Shown piece by piece: positions 47,459 through 57,314 of a stretch of DNA of 64,000 nucleotides. The notes under the pieces are model-generated. The model was not told the origin of the DNA and ran no database searches. It was given only the letters and a program-made list of their open reading frames with translations. The DNA is taken from contig JASDDO010000001.1 of assembly GCA_030015575.1 (NCBI GenBank), positions 320,759,595 through 320,823,594 on the forward strand, written 5' to 3'. Source of the stretch: Agapanthus africanus. Taxonomy: Eukaryota; Streptophyta; Magnoliopsida; Asparagales; Amaryllidaceae. The translations under genes and the position numbers were made by a program. Position 1 is the first letter of the stretch. Each line of letters opens with the position of its first letter.

Positions 47459-49055
47459 GATAGAAGCCTTACCCCCGACAGCCGAAACACACACATACAA
47501 CACGAATACACAACAAACGCACACACAGCACATACACACTAACAACCCTACACTTAAGCGAAATCATAAATTGAAACACATATATATAGAATACAACTCA
47601 TACATGGGTATCCTCAAATCTAATTTTGATTATAGATAATTTATTCTTTTCAATGACAAACGCACAAACAAAGCATATACACGGATTTTCTCCTTTGTCA
47701 GTAACCATCCCGTTCTTAGATTTCTCAATACAGTCATCATAACCTACAATTTATATGTTATACAGTCTAAGAAGGCCCATGAGTATATCAGAATTAAGCA
47801 CTGGATATATGTGTATTGGCAACAACTTATGCAGCCTAAGTTTGTCGCAGGAGTTGCTGCCTTTATTGAATTTGCACGCACACATAATAAGATCGTGTTA
47901 GAGAAGATTCTGTGCCCGTGCGATAGATGTGGGAATAAGTACTGGCAGAATGTAGAATTTGCAAAGCTTCATATCGTTAAACATGGTTTTACTAGACTTT
48001 ATACAACTTGGCTATATCACGGGGAAGGAGAAAAAGACAGTAATGCGGCAGAAGAAGAAGGAGAAGACGGTAATGCGGCAGAAGAAGGAGAAGACGGTAA
48101 TGCGGCAGAAGAAGAAAATGATAATTTCTTTCCAGGAGAAGAAATGGAGGATATGGTAGAGCCTGCCCTAGGTAAATCTATTCGTACCGAAGATGACATT
48201 CCTTCCGGTCAAGGACCGCGTGCGGATAAATATGAAAATTTCATGAATGATGCTAGAAAACCAATTTATGTGAATGCAAAGTATTCCACCCTCTCATGGT
48301 TCGTCCAACTTTTCCATATTAAGTGCCTAAATGGATGGAGCAACAAGTCATTCAGAATGCTTCTTTCGTTCTTGAAAGATTTTATGCCCCCGGGAAATAA
48401 CGTGCCCAACAGCTGGTACGGAACTCAGAAGATGATGTCTGATTTGGGTCTGAAGTGCAAGAAGATTCATGCATGTCCTAAAAATTGCGTGTTGTACCAA
48501 AAAGAGAATTCAGATTTGAAAGAGTGTCCAACTTGCGGAGAGGCCGGGTATAAGACGAAAGATTCTGATAAGAAGCTCGATATACCTGTCAAGATAGCAC
48601 GATACTTTCCCATAACACAGAGGCTGTAGAGGCTATTCAGGTGCAAGAAAACAGCCGAGGCAATGATTTGGCATCACCGTGCTCCTCCAAGTGAAGATGG
48701 AAAATGAGTCATCCAAGAGATTCACCAGCATGGAAGGATTTCGATAGGAGGCATGAAATATTCAGTAACGATCCTCGCAATGTCAGGCTCAGACTCGCTG
48801 GTGATGGCTTCTGCCTATTCAACTATATGGCTGGAAACCACAGAACATGGCCCGTTGTAATGATAGTTTATAATCTGTCGCCTTGGTTGTCTATAGAGCA
48901 ATCATATTTTATGATGCCTCTTCTTATCGACGGACCAAACTCACCGGGAAACAATATCGACGTCTATCTCCGACCTCTGATCGAGGAGTTAAAATCTTTA
49001 TTCGTTGATGGTGTAGAGACTTACGATGCAAACACAAATATAACCTTCATAAAGA

Positions 49056-49101
49056 ACTGGGAAATTAGAAGTGAATTTAGTGAATTTATGATGCCTCTTC
49101 T
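49056..49101 (+). other. Deletion junction patched with templated filler
   Basis: The segment 49056-49077 is a 22-base exact copy of 59480-59501 (same gene, beyond CopE), and 49085-49101 is a 17-base exact copy of 48908-48924. They replace the part of Transposase_21 between NTNITF and the FFELPYW region, more than 100 codons by family comparison. The patch introduces a TAG. Confidence 0.8.
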
Positions 49102-49169
49102 CTAGTTCTGGAACAAGTTAAGCATTTTCTTCGAGCTTCCGTACTGGTCAACAAATTTAGTGCGTCATT

Positions 49170-49174
49170 GTCTG
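49170..49174. repeat. CopE target-site duplication, left copy (GTCTG)
   Basis: Paired with GTTTG at 59369-59373, one C/T difference. Removing CopE and one copy restores the transposase frame across RHCLYVMHIEK. Confidence 0.85.
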
Positions 49175-51276
49175 TATTAGCGTATATGCCCTAGAGGCCA
49201 TTACTGTATCATACTAGTTTGTATATTACTTAATGGAAGCTTGAGATATTCACCATTGTATAGACAATCTTGCTCAAAATAGTAGTATGCTACTTGGTTT
49301 GTTTCTACTTCAATGTGTGTACATGAGTTTCTTTTAACATATTGCCTATACACATTAGTGGAGCCCTTAGGATCTTTGCTTGATTACCAGCGTTGTGATG
49401 GCAGTCACACTCGTGGGGGCTGGGTAATCCACAAGCACATCCTTATGCAGGTCCCTAGTCGTAGGACTGTCGAGACAGGGCATCGACACTCCGGAGTAGA
49501 CTACCGTATGCGCTTCTCATCCCAGCAGGGGAGACGGTCTGTCCCACAGCCGTCAGTACGTCGTACTTGAGATAGTATGCGGGTGCTCGTTAGGTTACGA
49601 GTACACTGGATAGGACTCGTCAGGAACTGATTGGTTGGTACTATACCTATCGTCAGTTGTCAGTTCCCAGGTGACAAGAGTACAGCTTAGGCCGCTGACT
49701 TGACACTGTCACTTCACCTCGAGTGTCTTCCCACTGTACTTTGATTATTATCCTACCATGGCTCAAAGGAGTCATGCAAACAGGTAGTAGTTGGGTGCAG
49801 TCCCGAAGCACTTGGAGGCAGTGACGGTTAAATAGGATTCGTCTCTCCCGGTATTGGGAGTTGATATCGCGCAGTGTCAACGAGAGCCATTACACACAAT
49901 CGTCCCTGGCCAGGGCAAGTGAGATACACTGGTGGGTTTCCAGTGCTATCTCAGGGTGTTCTGGGCTACACTCCGACACGACTTGTACCGCTATTAGGGG
50001 ACTGACGTTTACCGCCCCCCTAGGCCCGCCATGCGATATTCTCAGACGAACAGACCGGACTGTACGGAGAATGTCACATTCAGGCTCAGTAGGAGTTCAG
50101 ATGGGTTTCGCCTCGTCCGTCTTTTTATTGGCATCTACCTGGGGGCCGTTACGCACAGCTAGTGCCGCTTGCGGTCTGTGGTTAAACCCACTGCCTGCGT
50201 AGTGTCGAGTCTTTAGAGTCCCACACAGAGAGCTATTCGCCTTTAAGCAAAAGAGTAGAGGTCGCATGGTTTTGCGACAGGGTTCGGTCACATCCGTGCA
50301 CTTGTGCACGTTAGTGTCCGGGCAGTTATTACTAGCAGGCTTTGGGTTAAGCCAGATCCTAGTATACGTTTTGGGATTGGTTTTATCTCGTTTATATTCT
50401 TGTTCCCCAGAACGCGGATGCGGGTGTGTATGCACGGTTGACAGAGACAGAAGCAGAGGATTCTCATTAGGGTTGTTGACTGTTGACGTTTGCTAAACCC
50501 TAATGAGAATTAGAAATATGATTAACAATAATATTAATTAAGTATTATTGTGACATGGTTGGGTTGAAAGGTTGACTAGTTGACTTTGTTGATCGGTTGA
50601 CTAGGTTGGACTTGTTGACCACCATCATGACAATGGCTATCATTTCATGGCATTGACCTTTGCTTGCTTATTTGTTCACACATTGCATTTAATGCATGAA
50701 ATGATATTGCCATTTGATATGATAACAACCATCACATAATACTCAATTATTATTATGTGTTATGATGATTTTAGATTAAGAGAGCAAAGGTGAGAAAAGT
50801 CTTGCTCATATTCTTTCATTTCCTTTCTCTCTCATGCTCAAGCTCTCCCTCTTCCTCTTGCTCTCTTTCTAGTTCATGGTTCTATTGTCTCATCTGTTGA
50901 GAAGCAAGAACCATAGAGATCAAAACCCATTACACTTTTCTACTCATCCTAGTACACAAGGTCTAGCAAGCCAAGTGTTCTAGTTTCTTCTAGTTTGAAG
51001 TAGAAGCCAAAAGGTAGAAGCTTTCGGGTGGATCCATCTTCGGCGCGAGGAGACGACGAGGTGAGGCCGATCCGACCACCGCAAGGAGTTGAAGACGAAG
51101 GAGTTCAAGTTAAGGCATAACCCCCTAACCGAGTAGGTAAAACTCCTAGTTAGGTTGTTAGATAGTTGTTTAACAAAAATCCGTATTTTGAGTCCATGTT
51201 ACCACCCTAAAGAAAAAATCGTTTTTCACCATTTCCGCAACCCCAAAGAACCGGGGACGGGTAACGTGGACTTACA
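49175..51276 (+). repeat. CopE 5' LTR (2,102 bp)
   Basis: Its first 16 bases align to the 3' LTR start with four transitions and no gap, which fixes the border at 49175 and shows TG changed to TA. Contains CCCTGGCCAGGG at 49904-49915. Confidence 0.9.
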
Positions 51277-51277
51277 G

Positions 51278-51290
51278 TGGTATCAGAGCC
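51278..51290 (+). promoter_or_regulatory. CopE primer-binding site
   Basis: TGGTATCAGAGCC one base after the LTR. Confidence 0.95.
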
Positions 51291-53348
51291 TAGTTAAACA
51301 CTATCTAACATGTTAGCAAAGTAACTAGAAGTTCAATCGGAGAAAAATTCGCGAAACACGCCCGAAATATCAAGTTTCTGCTGATTCTGTTTTCTGTTCA
51401 AAAATTAATAAATCTTACACGAAAAATCGGCTCAGGCTTTTTAAAACCCATACAAGAAAACTGGTCTACCGACTCGGTCAAAGCGCCGCGGAACCGTGGC
51501 TGGAGCATGCTCCCGCCGCGGATCCGCGGCTGAGTTGACTCGGCCGTGGCACAATTTTCCTGCAGTGTGTTTCTGGGGTTGTTTTGGGATTTTTACAATA
51601 TGATTTTTCTGCCCAGATTTTCCAGAAAGAAAAATTTGTTTTTGGGGCTTAAAAGTCTGTATTTTGATCGAACTTCTAAAGACTTAAGCTAATGGGTATA
51701 TATCTGTGAAGTGATATATGTATTGAACGTCTGCTAATCGCTATACGTCGATTAGTGAGGGTTATACATATCTGTGATCTGTAATGTTGATGGTATGTGT
51801 ATATGAATTCATTGGATTGTCACGGATGAATAGCCGGGGGGGTTGTGAGATGGGAGTTTTTCTTTATCTTTCAATACATGTAAGTTGTAATTGATGTAAT
51901 ATTATTTATTTGGCCGCACAACCGGGATGAGGTTGTAGCCGTCATTGTATAATTTCTTTTACTGTTTTTGCTCCTAGGATAGACCCATGGAGGGAGTGCA
52001 TAAACTACCGGGTACCTCGAAGTGCCGAGTGGCCTACTCACGTCGTTGAGGGAGGTTGCTTCGCTTCGAGTATTTGACGGGTAGTTTGCCGCACCCGTAG
52101 GGGTCTAGGGTGGGGTATTGGCTATTCACCGCGACCGTGTAATCCGCTTTTCGTTACAGGCTCGTGCGAATTGCAGATTCCTAGTATATCCAATGTGTTC
52201 ATCTGTGATCTGGAATGGCTATCATTGCTATATATCTATATATGATATTTATTTAGGTGTTGCTTATGTTTTGCATTCACTCTAGTCCAGCCCCCGCTCT
52301 GTCGTTAGTTAAGTAACTTAACGGGTAATGATGGGGCCCCGTGGCGAATGCGGATGGCATATGTGTACGTCATATTTTGGTTGTTTTCTGCAATGGTAGG
52401 ATTAAATGATGGGACGCATTAAAATTAATGCAAGAAAATAAACCAAAGTAAAGTCGTTGGAACAATTTCAAAAACCACTCGGTTTCTTTTCAAAAGCTAA
52501 CTTTTAAACGCGGAGCTTAAGCTACTCCTTTTAAAAGCTATCTCGTTCCATCGATTATATCAAGTTCACTACGTTCACGGTTTTGCCAAAACCATTCGTA
52601 GCCCTCCGTCATTTCACATGGATAGTCAATAGTATTCAAGCTATGTTTGTTGGCCAAAGTCAAGGCATAGTGATTGGTAGCTATTGGGTATTCATGTGCA
52701 GCATAGATAGATGCGTTGGTTTGGGACAGTCGTATTGCCTTGTTGGCCAAAGTCAAGGGTAGGTACGGGTGGTTTCAAATTAACTTGGAGAATGACGGGT
52801 AGAACTTGACATGTGACTTATGATTTGTTGGCCAAAGTCAAGGTCATAAGAGCATGGGGCAAAAATCCACATCGGGAGTTTCTAAAGAACCAGAAAGTTG
52901 CTAGCGCTGCATACCATTTGGAGTGTGATGATTCTGGTAGGATTCCTTCAGTTTTGTCACGCGATGATATTTGGATCCCGATCCTACTGTGAGTATATGC
53001 TACTCCTCGGGAAATTTCTCACTTAACGATCAATGCTATAAACCAAGTAGGTATCTAGAAAGGTGCTAGCGGGGCTACGCCCCTAGGGAAAAGAGGTTAT
53101 TTAATTAAGGAACTTCGCGAAAGTATTGGAAAACATCCCTTGAAGTACCAACACTGGCCTGGCTGAACGGTTAAGCAAGTATTGCACGGTGAGATTGATC
53201 ACGGCTAATTCTTCCTTTTTGGTTTTAGGAGGGATTCGAGAAACAGTGGGAGCCATCCTGTTTAGACAAACTAAAAACCACTCTAAAATTGCAAGAGCAT
53301 CATGCTGAGTGTTTCTTCTCTCTCTCCTAATTGCAGCGACCAATCGTC
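51291..53348 (+). other. CopE 5' leader (about 2.06 kb)
   Basis: It contains the GC-rich inverted repeat (about 51484-51533, GCCGCGGAACCGTGGC and CCGCGGATCCGCGG), the GTTAGTTA block (52291-52360) and three copies of TTGTTGGCCAAAGTCAAGG at 52647, 52740 and 52825, with the same 93 and 85 base spacing as in CopD. The duplicated module of the other four elements is absent. A CT-rich run ends in TTGCAG just before gag. Confidence 0.82.
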
Positions 53349-56300
53349 ATGACCGGACTTAAGTTACTTCTAGATAAAAACATACTGACAGGGCCAAACT
53401 ACAAAGATTGGCTCAGGAATGTCAAAATGGCAATCACTTATGACAAGCTGGGGTATATCCTTACCACCAAAGCTCCCCCTGTCCCAGGTCCCACCTCCAG
53501 CGTCGCGGATAAGGAAATCCGTAAGACCTGGGAAATCGATTGCGCGAAGGCCAAGTGCCTCGTGCTTGCCTCTATGGACAATGAACATCAGAGGAGGCAC
53601 GAGAATATGGACCTGGAATCCATATTTCTTCATACAAAAGAACTGTATGGAGAGAAATCCCGTATCGCCAGATACGAAGTCTCGAAAAAGTTGTTTTCGA
53701 CGAGATTGGCTGTCGGATCATCAATAGCGGAACACGTGCTTAAGATGATTGGCTTCATTGAGGAGCTCGCAGACCTTGGGACCACGTTAGAGAACGAGCT
53801 CTATACGGACTTGATTCTCCAGTCCCTTCCTTCCACTTACGCCCAGTTTATCCTGAACTTCAACTTACAAGGAAAAGAAGTTGAACTTCCGGAACTCCTC
53901 AACATGCTGAGGAGTGCAGAGGGCACCCTACAGAATGGTAGGGAAACATTCACTTTGTTGGTAGGAGGACCTTCCTCTTCTAAGTCCAAGGCGAAAGCCA
54001 AGGGAAAGAAGAAGAAAGCCCCCGCCAAACCAAGGGGGGGTGTTAGTAAAGTGGAAACGAAGGGAAAAGCAAAGGCAACAAAGATAGCGGGGCAGCTTGA
54101 GGGAAAGGAAGAATGCTTCTATTGTCATAAGAAGGGACACTGGAAAAAGGATTGCAGGGCTTGGAAGGCCAGAAACCAGGATCCGAAGCAAGTTGCGACT
54201 TCGGCTTCAGGTATGTATGTTATTAAAAACTGTCTTTCAATAAACTCTACTTCCTGGGTATTGGATACCGGATCAAGATCTCATATCTGTAATTCTTTGC
54301 AGGCACTGAGAAGGCATAGGGTTTTGAAGGCAGGTGATATGACCCTCATAGTTGCAAACGGAGCTGGCATGGATGCTGAGTCCGTGGGGGACTATCACCT
54401 GGGAATGTCAGATGGACATGTTTTGGTTTTGCGTGATTGTTATTTTGTACCCAATGCAACCTGTAATATCATATCTGTATCTTTATTATCTAAAGAAGGT
54501 TATGAATTTTCATTTGTAAGTAATGTTGTGAACATTCACCTTAATCAAGTTTTGATTGGGTCAGGTACATTAAGCAATGGTATATACGTATTAAACCAAC
54601 CACAGATTTTCTATGTCCAGAATACACACAAAAGAAAATCTTCGAAAACAAATCAGGCTTTCTTATGGCATTGTAGACTGGGTCACATTAATGAGAGAAG
54701 GTTGACGAAGTTACATACAAAAGGATATTTGGATCCGTTCGAATATCAATCATATGCAACTTGTCAATCCTGTCTCAAAGGAAAGATGACGAAGACTCCG
54801 TTCACTGGACACGGAGTAAGAGCGAGTGAGCTCTTGGGACTCATACACAGCGACGTGTGCGGTCCAATGTCTACGCATGCGCAAAGCGGTTATTCTTACT
54901 TCATTACTTTTACGGATGACTTTTCAAGTTACCGATATGTCTTCATAATGAAACATAAATCCGAAGCCTTTGGAAAATTCCAGGAATATAAGAATGAAGT
55001 AGAAAAACAAACCAGCAAAAGTATCAAGACACTGAGATCTGATCGATGTGGTGAATACTTGAGTGCCGAGTTCCTGGACTACCTAAAAGAGAATGGTATT
55101 CTCTCTCAGCTTACTCCTCCTTACACTCCGCCACATAACGGTGTATCGGATAGATGGAACCGGACCCTATTGGATATGGTACGTTCCATGATGAGTAACG
55201 CTGAGTTACCGCGATCATTCTGGGGATATGCACTAGAATCAGCTGCATTTCTTTTGAACCGAGTTTCAACTAAGACTGTGCCTACCACACCATATCAGAT
55301 GTGGTGTGGGAAGAAACCCTATCTTAAGCACATTAAGACATGGGGATGTCCAGCTTTTGTCAAAAAACAGCATGTGGACAAACTCGAGGCACGCTCAGTA
55401 CGGTGCAAGTTTGTGGGATATCCAAAGAACTCCAAAGGATATTTCTTCTATTGCGAAGAGGAACAAAAGGTTTTTGTTTCTCGCCATGCCTGCTTCTTGG
55501 AAACTGAGTTTTTGGAAAATCAGATAAGTGGGAGCGCAGTAGAACTGGAAGAAATTCCAGAACCACGAGCTATTACTGAAAGCTTAGTAGAACCAGAGGG
55601 TTCAAAAAAGAACAGGACATTCCTGCGCCGCTCCGCAGGAGTAGTAGGCAGTCTCATCCGCCCGAGAGATACTACGGTTTTCTTATAGACGGGGATAGAG
55701 AGGATTGCATCATTGATAGTGATGAGCCTACTAGCTTCCAGCAGGCCATTCAGAGTGCTGACACGGTAAAATGGCTAGATGCAATGCGGACCGAAATGGA
55801 GTCTATGTACACCAACAAAGTATGGACTTTGGACATTGCTCCAGATGGGGTAAAACCCGTAGGATGCAAGTGGATCTTCAAGAAGAAGATTGGTGTAGAT
55901 GGACAGGTTGAGACCTATAAGGCTAGACTTATTGCAAAGGGTTTTCGTCAAAGACCTGGTTTGGACTATGACGAGACCTTTTCTCCAGTGGCTATGCTGA
56001 AATCCATTCGGATCCTTCTTGCCATCGCTGCCTTCCACGATTATGAGATTTGGCAGATGGACGTAAAGACTGCCTTTCTAATTGGAAATTTAGAGGAGTG
56101 TGTCTATATGGACCAGCCAGAGGGTTTCATTCAGAGTGGGAGCAGCGGAAAGGTGTGCAAGTTGCTTAAGTCCATCTATGGACTAAAGCAGGCATCGCGG
56201 AGTTGGAACATCTGCTTTGATGAGACAGTCAAAGAATTTGGCTTTATCAAAAATCCAGATGAACCATGCATCTATAGTAGATTTGTAGCAAGAACTGTCG

Positions 56301-57300
56301 TGTTTCTCGTATTATACGTGGATGACATTCTTTTGATAGGAAATGACATTCCTATACTACAATCTGTCAAGGGGTTCTTGTCACACAGGTTCTCCATGAA
56401 AGACCTGGGTGATGCCACTTACATTCTGGGGATCCGGATCATCGTGATAGATCCAAGAGGATGTTAGGACTTTCGCATTCCAGGTACATCGACACCATAC
56501 TGAAAAGATTCAGTATGGAAGATTCCAAGCGCGGTAATCTACCGGCTTGTCACGAGATCACCCTCTCCAAAGAGATGTCTCCCAAGACTGATTTGGAAAG
56601 GGATCGCATGTCTATTATACCTTGCGCTTCTGCGGTAGGCTCTATAATGTATGTGATGTTGTGTACCAGACCGGATGTAATTTATACACTGAGTGTGGTA
56701 AGCCGGTATCAGTCAAACCCTGGAGAGAAACACTGGATAGCGGTAAAGAACATTCTCAAGTACCTGAGAAGGACTAAGGAGTTGTTCTTGGTGTATGGTG
56801 GAAAAGACCTCCAGATCGAGGCCTTTGCTGACTCCAGCTTCCAGAGTGACAAGGATGATTCCAAGTCTATGTCGGGTTTTGTCTTTACCCTCAATAGAGG
56901 GGCGGTGTGTTGGAAGAGTTCCAAACAGGAAACCGTTGCTAACTCGACGATGGAAGCGGAATACATCACTGCTGCTGATGCCGCAAAAGAAGCCGTCTGG
57001 ATGAGGAAGTTCTTAAAAGAACTTCAGGTGGTTCCGTCCATTGTTGATCCAATACCTCTGTATTGCGACAACAACGGGGCTATATCTTTAGCGAAGGAAC
57101 CCAGGTCCCATCAGAAATCCAGACACATCTTGAGGCGGTATCACCTGATCAGGGAGATCGTGGATCGCCAGGAGATCGAGGTTCGGAGGGTTGCTTCAGA
57201 AGATAACACTGCATATCCATTCATGAAGGCCTTGCCCCAGACTCAATTCGAGCGGCTGATCGAGATGATAGGTCTTCGATACGCCAGTACATGGCCTTAA
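53349..57300 (+). pseudogene. gag-pol: CopE gag-pol polyprotein, two frameshifts
   Basis: ATG at 53349 starts MTGLKLLLDKNILTGPNYKDW, a copia gag (residues 1-250), with a Lys-rich stretch and the CCHC knuckle CFYCHKKGHWKKDC (about 256-269). Protease has VLDTGSRSHIC (Asp about 306). Integrase has WHCRLGHIN and CQSCLKGK, HSDVCGPM, FTDDFSS, and GVSDRWNRTL, where family members have Glu, not Asp. The first frame stops at 55686 after a 1-base loss near 55650. Reverse transcriptase follows (MDVKTAFLIG, YVDDILLIGND) until another 1-base loss near 56437. RNase H (FADSSFQSDKDD, STMEAEY, YCDNNGAISLA) ends at 57300. Apart from these lesions all domains are complete. Confidence 0.93.
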
Positions 57301-57302
57301 TG

Positions 57303-57314
57303 CAAGTGGGAGAT
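57303..57314 (+). promoter_or_regulatory. CopE polypurine tract
   Basis: CAAGTGGGAGAT directly before the 3' LTR and three bases after the pol stop codon. Confidence 0.92.

Larger units (their letters stand above)
47766..49174 (+). pseudogene. Cac1 TnpD-type transposase, N-terminal part
   Basis: Exon after an acceptor at 47765. The transposase-associated zinc-binding domain is seen in IEFARTHNKI, CPCDRCGNKYW and LHIVKHGFTRLY (about 47860-48010), then a three-copy acidic repeat (GEDGNAAEE), then Transposase_21 from about 48230 (NGWSNKSFRMLLSFLKDFMP, CPKNCVLYQKE, CPTCGEAGYK) to WPVVMIVYNLSPW, FFMM-like SYFMMPLLIDGP and NIDVYLRPLIEELK. No ATG is present at the expected start; the codon there is ATT. 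Lesions: TAG at 48627-48629 (CAG expected), a 1-bp loss near 48700, and a deletion with filler at 49056-49101. After the filler, IFFELPYWSTNLVRH runs to the CopE insertion. Continues at 59374. Confidence 0.88.

Noticed and set aside
49169..49174. CopE 5' LTR starting at the TG of TGTCTG (49169) or TGTATT (49173)
   Set aside because: Both need a gap against the 3' LTR and give no target-site duplication. A start at 49175 aligns without gaps, restores the transposase frame and gives GTCTG/GTTTG.
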